Positions 35,488 to 45,700 are shown, counted from the stretch's first letter. The stretch: DNA of 64,000 nucleotides from JAJYKN01 sp035516155 (GCA_035516155.1 DATJAP010000029.1:30059-94058), one strand, 5' to 3'. The notes: generated by a model from the sequence alone, not told the origin. A program made the numbers and translations.

Positions 35488-37368
35488 GTGGACATAACGA
35501 GGCGCAAGGGGGTTTATAGAGAAGGGAAAGTGGCCTCTTCTTCCATAGAGGGGAATAGCGCACTCCCTTTCGGCTGGAAACTCCCTATCAAAAAAAATGG
35601 CGTTGCAGTTGCCACATATGATTTTACACACTTAAGTAGCCGCCCGAAGCTTGCCAGAATGTTCATGGCAGCCATTGATGGTCTTAGCTCCCGGACGGAA
35701 GAAATAACATTGGAAACATACAGACGGAACTTGGTCCCTTTTTGGGATTTCCTGCGTGATATGGAATCGCAAGGGATGCCCATTGATGAACCACGGCAGA
35801 TTGATAGCCAGGTAGTGAAAAAATATGTCGCCTGGTTGAAAAGGAATAAAAAGTGGTCTATCGGAACACAGCATAAAGCTTACACTACCTTCAAAGTGTT
35901 AATGAGGTGGTTAATAAGGTATCACAATAATGTTCTTGCCGATATTGATTTTCCTATTAATCCATTTGCGCAGAAAAATAGACAGTCTTCGCATCGCGAA
36001 GCTTATTCGTCACATGTTACAGAACAAATAGAGAAAGCAGTCATGGCCGACATTGAAGAAATAAAGAAAAAGGTAGAAACTCCCTATGTAAAAACCGGTA
36101 AAGGTATTGACCCTCGTGGGCACAGAGCCAGCGAGGGGCGCTGGAAAGATTTCGACAATGTGGTGTGGTATTTTGAGAATGTCCTTGATTGCCAATATAG
36201 AAAACATGAATGGCTCATGTCAAACGGTCATTCTTCATTTTCACACTGCGGTCATCTCTATGGGGGATTAGACAATGTATGGACTTCTTTGGGGGTTTGG
36301 TCTGGGTCGTCAAAGGAGATGCTCGTTCCCTTTTTTTTGCTTTTTGCCTACCTGTCAGGTGCTAATCTGACTCCTATGTTTACCATGCGCAGGGACTGCA
36401 TTAAACAGCATCCATCACTGGACAGAAAATGCATTGTTCTTCAGAAGACAAAGAGTGGGAACGCATCCTACAAGATTAATCACAGCGGCTATTGTGTAAA
36501 TATAGTGAAGCGCGTACTGGAAATCACCAAGGATCTGGCTCTGGAAGCTGATGACAATGTAAAAAACTACCTTTGGTTGTATAGGCCGAAGTGCAGTGCG
36601 GGAATTGCCTACATCGGCATGTCTAATCGAAACGATTTAGGATGCTTTTTAAAGGCATTTGTAAAAAAACATAACATCAGGGATGAAAACGGAGTTCTTG
36701 TAAAGTTGAACATTGCACGGTTGCGCCCTACATTTGCTTCCAAGATGTTTGTCAAAACCAAAGGGGATATTGTTAAGATTCAAAAACTATTGAACCATGA
36801 ATGGATAAGTACTACCCAGGGTTATGTATCGAGCGCTGGCATGGATCATATGCGTGAGGATGCGGCCAGCGACCTTGCCAACCATGAAAAAAAATTGAGA
36901 GCACAAGTGGCTGTTGGCGATGTGGCTTCAGAACTGGGTATCTCGAAAGAAGAGACTGTTAAAGTACTCTCAGGGGAATATGACACCTATTTAGGAAAGT
37001 GCAGGGATCTATTCGATTCCCCTCTGCAAGGGGAGAAGAAGGGCAGGGCTTGTACCCGGTTCCATAATTGCCTCCAATGCCCGAGCTGCGTTATTACTTC
37101 GTTCGATCTTCACCGGATATTATCATATTATAACCACATAAACCGCCTCCGCAAGTTCATGCCCTCGAAACTTTTTAACGAAACCTACGGATGGGTCATC
37201 AAGGCAATCGATGAAGCATGTGGAAGATTCAAACCAAGTACGGTGGAAGAAGCAAAAAGGAAGGCTCTGGCAGACCCCTTCCCGGCATGGGACATAAAAC
37301 TCGAACTTGCCGAATTTTTAGAAAAGAGACAAGAAGGCAATGACAACCAGCGAAATGGCGTGCTGTAG
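35488..37368 (+). CDS. tfp: Tyrosine-recombinase-fold protein with degenerate active site (626 aa)
   Basis: Starts at GTG 35488 with GGAG upstream; the ATG two bases earlier runs into a stop. The recombinase fold is visible, but the first catalytic Arg is missing (YLSGANLTPMFTMRRD, where active enzymes have SGLRxSE-like sequence) and the box II His is Ala (IARLRPTFASKM in place of HxxRHTFAS); a Tyr remains in TTQGYVSS. A cysteine cluster lies near the C-terminus (ACTRFHNCLQCPSC). An inactive recombinase-fold partner is what the name Tfp denotes in SE elements; Tn554 TnpB is the same size. Confidence 0.82.
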   Translation: MDITRRKGVYREGKVASSSIEGNSALPFGWKLPIKKNGVAVATYDFTHLSSRPKLARMFMAAIDGLSSRTEEITLETYRRNLVPFWDFLRDMESQGMPIDEPRQIDSQVVKKYVAWLKRNKKWSIGTQHKAYTTFKVLMRWLIRYHNNVLADIDFPINPFAQKNRQSSHREAYSSHVTEQIEKAVMADIEEIKKKVETPYVKTGKGIDPRGHRASEGRWKDFDNVVWYFENVLDCQYRKHEWLMSNGHSSFSHCGHLYGGLDNVWTSLGVWSGSSKEMLVPFFLLFAYLSGANLTPMFTMRRDCIKQHPSLDRKCIVLQKTKSGNASYKINHSGYCVNIVKRVLEITKDLALEADDNVKNYLWLYRPKCSAGIAYIGMSNRNDLGCFLKAFVKKHNIRDENGVLVKLNIARLRPTFASKMFVKTKGDIVKIQKLLNHEWISTTQGYVSSAGMDHMREDAASDLANHEKKLRAQVAVGDVASELGISKEETVKVLSGEYDTYLGKCRDLFDSPLQGEKKGRACTRFHNCLQCPSCVITSFDLHRILSYYNHINRLRKFMPSKLFNETYGWVIKAIDEACGRFKPSTVEEAKRKALADPFPAWDIKLELAEFLEKRQEGNDNQRNGVL

Positions 37369-37390
37369 TCATTGCCCGTGAGGATACATT

Positions 37391-39235
37391 ATGGAAGCGC
37401 TTTATTTTCAACAACCGTTATCAGAAATTCCCAAAAAAGACAAACCGCATTTGATTCTGTCTAAGGCAATGTCTAAATATGAGGACATGATTTGGGACTT
37501 CTCTGCGGAAATTCCCCAAGTCGGTTTATGGTACGGTTATAAGTGCATCAAGTGGGACTTCAATCTGGATAACGGCAAGAAGTTTAACGATCCTGAATAT
37601 ACCCAACTGATGGAAAGTGCTAAGGACTTTATCTATTCGCTCATATCGGATCCTATAGAAGGACGGGATATCCCCAAGTATAATACGGTTTGTCGTTATT
37701 TTTACTGTCTTTGTCTGTTGCTCAAATGGATGATAAACAATGGATACGAGAGGTTTTCACAACTGGACAAAAACTCTATTGAACGTTATGAGCAATACCT
37801 CAAGAACAGAATCAGTAAGAATAATGGGAGAAAAAGTTTTCTCCAGCCAGCGTATATACATCTTAATTTAATAGTTGTCGGAAATATTTACCTTCAACGA
37901 GAAAAAATAGAAGACGCCATAATGGTTGATCCCTTTGATGGGGATACTACCTATGAACGAGCAGGAATGACTCGCAAAAAACGGGTAATGAATAAGACGA
38001 AACGTATTCCTGACGAAGTAGCTGTAGATTTGCTGGCGAAAGCATTCAATTACGTCGAAATTAAGTCAAAGATCATTTTGAAAGCTATGAATAAAATCGA
38101 GAAGATAAGGAAGGACCATCCCGATAAAAAATTTGATAATAGAAATTTTCCTGAAGTAGTGCCCATTTTAAAGGAGGACGGGTTTGATAATTTGCGTGAC
38201 CTCAATGAAGAAAAGAGCAGGCTCCGTACAGCCTGCTACATAATTACAGCATATTTCTCCGGCATAAGAATAAGCGAAGGGATGAGCATCAAAAAAGGGT
38301 GCATCGAGAAGAAAAAAAGCAAAGACGGAACTGATTATTACTTACTCCATAGCACTTACTATAAGACTGTAAAAAATCCGAAGAGTAGTACATGGCTCGT
38401 GCCTGAGGCTGTAGTTACGGCTATTGATGTGCTGGAGAGGCTGACTAAACCTTGGAGAGACGATTCTGGAATCGATTATCTGTTACTCAATATGAAGAAA
38501 TGTAATAATAAACGTAGCGTGTCAAGTAAAATGAATATTTCTCTCAATAATTTCGTTAAAGAAACTGGTGTGGTATATCACCAGGGCAAGCCCTGGCATC
38601 TTTCCACCCACCAGTTCAGGACGTCTTTTGCCTACTACATGGCAAAAGAGAACAAGTGCAATTTCAAGTTCCTGCAGGAACAGTTCAAGCATGTAAGTAT
38701 GGATATGACTATGTGGTATGCGATTACGGAAGAAGAAGATTTTGAACTGCTTAGCGAAGTAGAAAACGCTGTTGACGAAGTTTCTCTTGATTGCCTGGGC
38801 GATATTATGACCCCCGGGAAGAATATTGGCGGTGCCGGCGGAGCATATATTTCGGAACGCAGAGATAAGATATTTCAGGGGATGGCAGGAGAGGACATTA
38901 TTAAAACGTTAAATAAGTATGGCATGGATGATCTGTATATCCGTTCTACGATATACGGCTTATGCGTATTTAACGAAGAGCATGCTGAATGCAACGCGGG
39001 GTTCGATTGCCTGTGCAATCCGAACACATGCAAAAATGCCGTGGTCACCGATGAGTACAAAAAGCACTGGATTGAGTTGGCCCAAAGATGCCGCGAACTG
39101 CTTAGTCGCCAGGGACAGTCCCCTTTGCAGAAGGCGTACACCCAAAAACAGCTGGATGAATTCATAGTGCCGATATTCAAGCAGATGAAATGGAATCTTG
39201 AAGGTTTGCTCGGCAACGGTAAGGAGGTAGCATGA
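37391..39235 (+). CDS. intB: Second active tyrosine recombinase, IntB-type (614 aa)
   Basis: The catalytic domain has Arg in TAYFSGIRISEGMS, HxxR in LSTHQFRTSFAYYM, His in EQFKHVSMDMT and the probable nucleophile Tyr in TMWYAITEE. A cysteine-rich C-terminal segment (CVFNEEHAECNAGFDCLCNP) parallels that of the preceding protein. 22 bp separate it from tfp, and it overlaps srap by 4 bp. Presumably it pairs with the first recombinase for integration and strand-biased circularisation. Confidence 0.85.
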   Translation: MEALYFQQPLSEIPKKDKPHLILSKAMSKYEDMIWDFSAEIPQVGLWYGYKCIKWDFNLDNGKKFNDPEYTQLMESAKDFIYSLISDPIEGRDIPKYNTVCRYFYCLCLLLKWMINNGYERFSQLDKNSIERYEQYLKNRISKNNGRKSFLQPAYIHLNLIVVGNIYLQREKIEDAIMVDPFDGDTTYERAGMTRKKRVMNKTKRIPDEVAVDLLAKAFNYVEIKSKIILKAMNKIEKIRKDHPDKKFDNRNFPEVVPILKEDGFDNLRDLNEEKSRLRTACYIITAYFSGIRISEGMSIKKGCIEKKKSKDGTDYYLLHSTYYKTVKNPKSSTWLVPEAVVTAIDVLERLTKPWRDDSGIDYLLLNMKKCNNKRSVSSKMNISLNNFVKETGVVYHQGKPWHLSTHQFRTSFAYYMAKENKCNFKFLQEQFKHVSMDMTMWYAITEEEDFELLSEVENAVDEVSLDCLGDIMTPGKNIGGAGGAYISERRDKIFQGMAGEDIIKTLNKYGMDDLYIRSTIYGLCVFNEEHAECNAGFDCLCNPNTCKNAVVTDEYKKHWIELAQRCRELLSRQGQSPLQKAYTQKQLDEFIVPIFKQMKWNLEGLLGNGKEVA

Positions 39236-39705
39236 AAAAGAGTGGTAACCCTGAAGGGTCAAGAGTAGTGACAGACAAGAGGAAGATTGCCACTCACAAT
39301 GCCCTTGTAGAAGCCTACAACCGGCTTGAGAGGGGCAAGCCTACTGTCGTGAAGAAAGGTACCCTTATAACGCCTTCAAGCGTGGCCAGAGAAGCTGATG
39401 TTGACCGGAACGTACTGTACAGGAGACATCGGGATATTCTGCTGAAGATACAGCAGACCATGATCGAGCGCAAAGATGGACCCGGAGGTAGAACACATAA
39501 GCGCAATATGAAAGAAGCAGAGGTAAGAATTAAGGAACTGAGAGAGGCCGTTGATATTTTGCAGAAGGAAAAAGCTGATATGGCAACTACCCTGGCCAGT
39601 TTGCATCATAAACACACCATGCTTCAGGAAGATTTGGAAAGAATTACTAAAGAAAGAAACGACCTCAGGCAGCAATTGACTAAAATACGTCCATTGCATA
39701 AGTAG
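39232..39705 (+). CDS. srap: Small recombination auxiliary protein, Srap/TnpC-like (157 aa)
   Basis: The N-terminal half looks like a helix-turn-helix (ITPSSVAREADVDRNVLYRR), followed by a predicted coiled coil from about residue 90 with heptad-like Leu/Ile spacing (VRIKELREAVDILQKEKADM, QEDLERITKERNDLRQQLTK). Same size, position and plan as TnpC of Tn554 and Srap of SE elements, which assist or orient recombination. ATGA overlap with intB indicates translational coupling. Confidence 0.75.
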   Translation: MKKSGNPEGSRVVTDKRKIATHNALVEAYNRLERGKPTVVKKGTLITPSSVAREADVDRNVLYRRHRDILLKIQQTMIERKDGPGGRTHKRNMKEAEVRIKELREAVDILQKEKADMATTLASLHHKHTMLQEDLERITKERNDLRQQLTKIRPLHK

Positions 39706-39777
39706 AAGCAGTGATGATGGAAGTCTAGAATTGTAAAACAAAGAACATTGTTGTCTCGATACTTCATGGGGGACCGA

Positions 39778-39972
39778 ATGAAAAGTGTTGATGTTGAAAT
39801 TCATACGTTTACACAGACTATCTATGAATGGACATGCCCTCATTGCTCGACAAAGAACTCACATAATGCACCTCTTAATTATCCTAATGAGGAGACTATT
39901 GCATGCAGAAAATGCCGCACTATTCTCTATCGCCTCGGACCGGGTTCGTATGGCACGGAGCCGGATTTCTAG
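39778..39972 (+). CDS. Small zinc-ribbon protein (64 aa)
   Basis: Two CxxC knuckles, in EWTCPHCSTKNSH and IACRKCRTILYRL, predict a single zinc ribbon. Function unknown. ATG 39778 is preceded by GGGGGA at good spacing; an upstream in-frame ATG at 39766 is less well placed. It follows srap by about 70 bp in the same direction and may be an element passenger. Confidence 0.6.
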   Translation: MKSVDVEIHTFTQTIYEWTCPHCSTKNSHNAPLNYPNEETIACRKCRTILYRLGPGSYGTEPDF

Positions 39973-40120
39973 CAAAGTGGCGTGCGGTACATTCTATGAA
40001 ACAAAATTACTGCAGAGTATCAAGAGGAATCCCGATATATATCTGCTTCTATTCATGGTAATTCTATATAGCAATGAGTTAGGCGGGAGCCCGTTTGAAA
40101 GACGGGGTTAGCGAAAGACC

Positions 40121-41362
40121 TCATAGTTTTATTTTTGAAAGGATATTCTTCCGTTTTTCTGCCTCGGCGATTTTCTTTTCTAATGCAGCTTTTTGTTGTT
40201 GTTCTTCTTTTCTTGCGTGCTCCTGTATTTGTTGAACATAGCCTGCGTTGGCCATATTAACGTAATTCTTCGCATGGTCGATAATTTGTTGAATGAAGTT
40301 TTCATCATCGCGTACCCCTATTGAGGCAATATCACCGCTAATTACAAATTGTCCAGGTCCATATCCCAGGATAGATGAATGGCCCCCGCGAGGATTTTGG
40401 AATTCTTGCACCCAACCGGAAGGGACGTTCCGGCTTAGATTAAGTTTCAACATCCCATCTCCATAATCGAAGTTGACGATGCGAATTGGGTCGAATTGGG
40501 GGAGTTCGCTGGCGGAAATGACCTGTTTCTTCGCTTCGTCGTATTTCTGAATGGCAACAAACTTGTTTTTCCTAGCAATTAACTCCAACTTGATTATTTC
40601 TATCGATCCCGGCCGTTTTTCGGGATTCTGCTGAGTCATAAGCTCTACAAGGTCGTCAAGATAAGCATAGGTGGCTGCAATGTCCCCGATTCTTCTATGA
40701 CCGGCACCCTGCAGTACTTCCCCGGTGAACAATTCGTTGAGAATCAGGCCCAGTGCAAATATGTCGGCTCGATGGTCCACCTTGGAATTCCTGATTCGTT
40801 GCTCAGGGGCTGAATACTGGAAATTTGCCAGCCGGTCGGCCGCCTTGGTCTCAACAACAGTGTATATCTCTTCCTCCTCGAAGTGAGCAATTCCAAAGTC
40901 AGCGATTAACAGACGGTTTTCGCGTTGCTCATAGAGTATGTTTTCAGGCTTTAGATCCCTGTGCCAAACCTTGGCAAGGTGTGCCGCTTCAACGCCGTTT
41001 AGTATCTGTGAGAATAGCGGCAATACCTCGTCCGGTTTCAGCTTTCCCATCAGCGTTCTTAGCGTGCCGGCATAGCGATGCATAACATAAAAAGGACACT
41101 TAACCCCTTTTACGAGGATCGAACCAGTATCGGTGATACTGACAATGTTCGGATGGCTGTAGTTTTGACAAAACTGTATTTCGTTCTTAAAGCGTTTAAG
41201 GCGTTCTGTCGTTATGCGCTGCGGCGTCAAACACTTAAGAGCAAACTCCTCTCCGGAGGCATTCTTAACTACATACACACGGCCCGCACTGCCTTCACCG
41301 ATAATATCTAATGCAGTGTATGTATCGAATGGAGTATCAAAAGCGATGGGATTCTTGATCAA
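40121..41362 (-). CDS. Hanks-type Ser/Thr protein kinase with coiled-coil tail (413 aa)
   Basis: Kinase domain at about residues 12-270: glycine loop IIGEGSAGRVYVV, catalytic Lys 43 in FALKCL, HRDLKPENILY, DFGIAHF and SAPEQR (APE motif). A middle domain of unknown type (about 285-365) and a charged Gln/Glu/Lys coiled coil (ARKEEQQQKAALEKKIAEAE) follow. No membrane helix. The start is TTG with AAGGGAA upstream; the glycine loop begins soon after, so no better start exists. It faces the recombinase operon and may be cargo of the element; soluble kinases of this kind occur in defence islands. Confidence 0.9.
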   Translation of the reverse strand: MIKNPIAFDTPFDTYTALDIIGEGSAGRVYVVKNASGEEFALKCLTPQRITTERLKRFKNEIQFCQNYSHPNIVSITDTGSILVKGVKCPFYVMHRYAGTLRTLMGKLKPDEVLPLFSQILNGVEAAHLAKVWHRDLKPENILYEQRENRLLIADFGIAHFEEEEIYTVVETKAADRLANFQYSAPEQRIRNSKVDHRADIFALGLILNELFTGEVLQGAGHRRIGDIAATYAYLDDLVELMTQQNPEKRPGSIEIIKLELIARKNKFVAIQKYDEAKKQVISASELPQFDPIRIVNFDYGDGMLKLNLSRNVPSGWVQEFQNPRGGHSSILGYGPGQFVISGDIASIGVRDDENFIQQIIDHAKNYVNMANAGYVQQIQEHARKEEQQQKAALEKKIAEAEKRKNILSKIKL

Positions 41363-41811
41363 TGTGTTCCCTTTTTAAACCATTTAATGAGTGGACTGTC
41401 AGGAAATTAATATATCCCCCGCACAGGAGGGGAGTCAAGGACATAATTCATCCCGCCCTTTCCGTCCCTTCCCGAGGACCGTAGTGACCGGAGGGATGCC
41501 AGGAAAGCACCAGGGAGAAACATATGGAGATACCTGACGACAAAGATCTGCGCGAAGCAAAAGGCATGTAATATCTAATATTTATTCCGTTTTCTTCGCT
41601 GGAGGGAGCCGCAGGCCCCCGGCATAAGGATGACTGCCTTCGTGGGCATCCATCCTCACCAACGGAACACTGGAGGCGTATCCCCTAAGAATAAATACCT
41701 GTTTTCCCCCTATTTACGCCGTTCCCTCAACAGGGGAAATAGTATATATTTTCCTGTGATATGAAGAAATGTAGCGTATTGCGTGTTGCCGAAAGGACCG
41801 TGGAGGACATC
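41363..41811 (+). other. Spacer between kinase and lipoprotein genes
   Basis: No supported gene. Composition shifts from AT-rich to GC-richer here, so an element boundary may lie in it. A C-run and a G-run flank 41415-41434 (cccccgcacaggagggg). An imperfect inverted repeat lies near 41698-41748 (CTGTTTTCCCCC ... AGGGGAAATAG) ahead of the lipoprotein gene. A short tail-like frame ends at 41571 (MEIPDDKDLREAKGM). Confidence 0.3.
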
Positions 41812-42366
41812 GTGAAAATAAAACCTTCATATATGCTTATTGCACTGCTTATCCTTTGTACCGTTTTGTTACTTTCCTGTGGCGGGAACCTTTCCAGCGG
41901 TACTTCAGGCAGCGGAGGCACTGGCGGCGGGAGTGGCGGAGGAGGAGGCACGACAACCGGGCCGACAGTGGCCATCCTTACCCTATCGACCGCAGGTGCT
42001 ACTTCCAGCATATACGGCCTTGATTTTATCCTGAACCTTCCTACAGGCGTAACCGTTCTGGATTCCTACAGTCCGCCCGCAACGGATTCCAATGTCATTG
42101 TTGCTTCAGGCCCCAACGCCTCAGGCACCATTCTTTCTGGCGTTTATACCCAGGCAACCGGCACGGCGACGCAGGCCACGGTACATGTCCTCGTTGCGAA
42201 TGCAAACGGCCTTGGCCTTGGTCAATTCTGCACCGTCAATACAAAGATTGCCGCGGGAAACAATCCGACGGCGGCCGATTTCAGCATTACGGCATTTTCC
42301 GCCGTTGATGCATCCGGCAATCCCGTGACGGGGATAACCCCTGGTTTTACGGCAGACATACATTAA
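41812..42366 (+). CDS. Lipoprotein with cohesin-like domain (184 aa)
   Basis: GTG 41812 with TGGAGG upstream gives a lipoprotein signal (KIKPSYMLIALLILCTVLLL then the lipobox LLSC); an in-frame ATG at 41761 would only lengthen the leader. A Gly/Ser-rich linker (about 25 residues) follows, then a beta-rich domain with IYGLDFILNLPTGVTVLDSY, SGTILSGVYTQATGTATQ, GQFCTVNTKIAAGNNPTAAD and FSITAFSAVDASGNPVTG. This is the pattern of cohesin-like domains in Geobacter-type genomes. The next gene ends in a dockerin-like domain, so the pair may anchor that giant protein to the outer membrane (inference). Confidence 0.75.
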   Translation: MKIKPSYMLIALLILCTVLLLSCGGNLSSGTSGSGGTGGGSGGGGGTTTGPTVAILTLSTAGATSSIYGLDFILNLPTGVTVLDSYSPPATDSNVIVASGPNASGTILSGVYTQATGTATQATVHVLVANANGLGLGQFCTVNTKIAAGNNPTAADFSITAFSAVDASGNPVTGITPGFTADIH

Positions 42367-42728
42367 AGAAGCATCCCGGCCGCAAGAAAAACTGATGAAA
42401 AAGTAATCCAAATAGTTGCGGTCGTACTATTTGCACTGGCATTCAACGTTCCCCGCATTGTTTACGTGCTTTCCACATTTACCATCTATCCGGCTCCAAA
42501 TGGAAACGGCATCTCCGAACAACCGTCCCGCAAGAAACCCAAAAAAGCAAAAATAAATGCCGGTTTTTCCCCGATTATCGCCATTCCCAAGGCAGGGACC
42601 ATCCTCTAGAATGGTCATACGGGCAATTTTGCGCGTGCAATGTTAATTGCTTTCTAGCGGAACCGGCGGGCAATTTATAAGAAACAAGAATTGCCCTGCA
42701 GTGTTTCTTCAACTTCGAGGGCCATGAC
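42367..42728 (+). other. Spacer with an in-frame open stretch after the lipoprotein stop
   Basis: Past the TAA of the lipoprotein gene the same frame stays open for 81 codons to TAG 42607-42609. It reads as a membrane helix (VAVVLFALAFNVPRIVYVLS) followed by a basic tail (EQPSRKKPKKAKINAG). There is no ATG; the only candidate initiators are internal. I do not call a gene. The remaining 120 bp before the giant gene include no recognised promoter. Confidence 0.25.
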
Positions 42729-45700
42729 ATGATGAAGGGAAATCATAAAACCGAGTACGGTAACCAGTGCGGTAACCTGGGTCTTTTTGCACAGCACCGG
42801 CCGTGCCGCAGCGCGTTTTCGGGAAAAGCCGTTCAGCTTCTCTTGCTTTCCCTGGTTTCTTTTGCAATCCTCATCGCAGCGCCGTCCTCTGTCCATGCCA
42901 CGGCGGGCTACATCACCACCGTTGCCGGCGGAGGCATTGGAGACGGGGGATCTGCGACGGCCGCTACTATGACACCGTATAGCGTGGCCGTCGACGCATC
43001 GGGAAACGTTTACATCCTGGACGGAACCAATAAGGTGGTACGGGAAATAAATGCGTCCACGGGCGTCATAACCACCGTGGCGGGCGGCGGAGCGTCCTCA
43101 ACGAACGGGGTCGCCGCAACATCCTTTCAATTGTCAGTTCCCTACGCGATTGCGCTCGATACGTCGGGGAACATTTATATTTCAGACCAGGGGACCCAGC
43201 GCGTGTATGAAGTGTACGCATCGGACCATACGATACACTACGTGGCCGGCAACGGAACTGGCGGATTCTCCGGCGACGGAGCAGCCGCAACGTCGGCGAA
43301 ATTAAATAATCCCGACGGACTGGCCGTCGATAGCGCGGGGAATATCTATATCGCGGATTCCTACAACCACCGCATCAGGGAAGTAACCAAATCGAACGGT
43401 TATATCAGCACCATAGCCGGAACGGGAACTGCCTCGTCCACGGGCGACGGGGCGGCAGCGACATTGGCAACCCTCAACTTTCCGTACGCAGTGGCGCTCG
43501 ATACGTCCGGCAATATCTACATCGCGGAAAGATCGGGCGCGCGGATCCGCGAAATAACCGTGTCGAACGGGAACATCAGCACCGTGGCAGGAAACGGTAC
43601 GTCTGGCTATAGCGGAGACGGAGCAGCCGCGACGTCTGCGGAACTGTACTATCCTGACGGGCTCTATGTCGATACCTCGGGAAACATCTTTATTGCTGAT
43701 TCCCAAAACAGCCGCATCCGCGAGGTGAGTGCCTCGACGCACAACATCAGCACCGTGGCCGGCAACGGTTCTGGCGCATATGCCGGAGACGGCGGCGCTG
43801 CCACCGCGGCCTCGATCAACATTCCCTACGGCGTCTCTGTCGATACTTCCGGCAACATTTATATTGCGGATAAGAACAATAATGTTGTCCGGAAGGTAAC
43901 AGCCTCGACCGGCTATATCAGCACCCTTGCAGGAACCGGGTCCGTATATTACGGGGGAGACGGCGATTTGGCCACCAACGCAATGTTCTACAATGATTAC
44001 GGCGTTTGGGTTGATGGCTCCGGAGATATCTATATTGCGGATAGCAGTAACGACCGCATCCGCGAGGTGAATGCATCGACCGGCGATATCAGCACGGTTG
44101 CGGGGACTGGTTCGGTAGGGTCAAGCGGCGATACCGGGCCCGCGACGTCGGCAAAAGTAAACACACCCTACGGAGTAGCCGTAGACGGATCGGGGAATAT
44201 TTTTATTGCGGATTCGAATAACTATAGAATTCGTGAGGTAAACGCATCCACCGGCAACATCAGTACGGTAGCCGGAACCGGAACAAGCGGGTATTCCGGA
44301 GACGGCGGACCCGCGACGTCAGCGAAGATCGGTCAGGTAAAAGGAATAGCCGTCGACTCGGCCGGCAATGTCTATTTTCCTGATTCGACTTATTGTGTAG
44401 TCCGTGAGCTTAATGTATCCACCGGGAACATCAGTACCGTGGCGGGAAACGGGACCTGCGGGTTCGCGGGCGATGGTGCTGCCGCAACTTCAGCGGAACT
44501 GTACTATCCCTATGCAGTGGCTGTCGATGGCGCGGGCAATATCTATATTGCCGACAGATCGAACCAGCGCATCCGCAAGGTCACCGCGTCCACCGGGTAT
44601 ATCAGCACGGTGGCGGGAAATGGAACAAACGGATACTCGGGAGACGGCGCCGCCGCAACTTCAGCGGACCTTTTTAATCCCTCCGGGGTCGCTGTTGACA
44701 CAGCGGGCAACATCTATATTTCCGATACCAGCAACAGCCGCATTCGCATGGTAACGGCATCCACCGGCATCATCAGCACCATAGGAGGAGGGGTACTATC
44801 GGCGTTCGGCGGAGACGGCGGCCCTGCAACCTCTGCGTATATCAATTCTCCCGAGAACATTTACGTTGACGCGGCCGGGAATATCTATTTTGCCGACACC
44901 GCGAATAACAGGGTACGGAAAATATTCGGAAAAACAAGCCAGACGATCGGCACGATAACGTTTGCCCCGGCCTCGCTCACGGTGGGCGGCTCAACTGCAA
45001 CAGTAAGCGCCACGGCAACGTCCGGACTCACGGTGTCCTTCTCTTCGCTCACGCCCACGATCTGCACGTCGTCGGGCACCAACGGGGCCACGATTACCCC
45101 GGTTGCTGCCGGCACCTGCACGATCGCCGCAAATCAGGCCGGGAATACCACGTATTTAGCCGCAGCACAGGTTACCAATAATATCACGGTCAGCCCCGCA
45201 AACCAGACCATCGGGACAATCACGTTTACCCCGTCAACTCTCCAGATCGGCGGGACCACAACGGGAAGCGCCACGGCCACCTCCGGCCTCGCCGTCACGT
45301 TCACCTCATCGACACCCTCCGTCTGCACGACCTCCGGAACCAACGGGGCCACCGTGACCGGCGTGGCGGCCGGAACATGCACGATCGCCGCAAACCAGGC
45401 CGGAAACGCAAGCTATAATGCGGCCCCGCAGGTCACCCAGAACATCACCGTAACGACCGATAGTCAGACCATCGGGATAATCGCCTTCACTCCCGGCACC
45501 CTAACCGTTGCCGGAACGACGACAGCGTCAGCCACGGCCACCTCGGGACTTGCGGTCACGTTTACGTCACTGACAACGGGAGTCTGCACGGTTTCCGGGA
45601 CAAACGGGGCCACTGTTACGGCGCTCACCACCGGGACCTGCACCATCGCCGCAGACCAGGCCGGAAACGCAACGTACAGTGCGGCAACGGAGGTGACCAA

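Larger units (their letters stand above)
33599..39972 (+). mobile_element. SE-like / Tn554-related integrative element module (ends not determined)
   Basis: Four co-directional, tightly packed genes: a catalytically complete tyrosine recombinase, a recombinase-fold protein lacking key residues, a second complete recombinase, and a small HTH/coiled-coil protein. This matches the intA-tfp-intB-srap core described for strand-biased circularizing integrative elements of Vibrio and is related to tnpA-tnpB-tnpC of Tn554. The element may extend rightward through the kinase to about 41.4 kb, where GC rises again, or leftward to include the defence genes. No attachment-site pair was recognised, so the limits given cover only the core and its duplicated leader. 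Confidence 0.6.

Noticed and set aside
34355..39235. Interpretation as a RIT (recombinase-in-trio) element
   Set aside because: RIT trios have three mid-sized active recombinases; here two proteins exceed 600 aa, one has lost catalytic residues, and a small HTH/coiled-coil gene follows, which fits SE/Tn554 better.
41441..41700. Possible riboswitch upstream of the lipoprotein gene
   Set aside because: G-rich and C-rich runs suggest structure, but no known riboswitch core motif was recognised; needs a covariance search.
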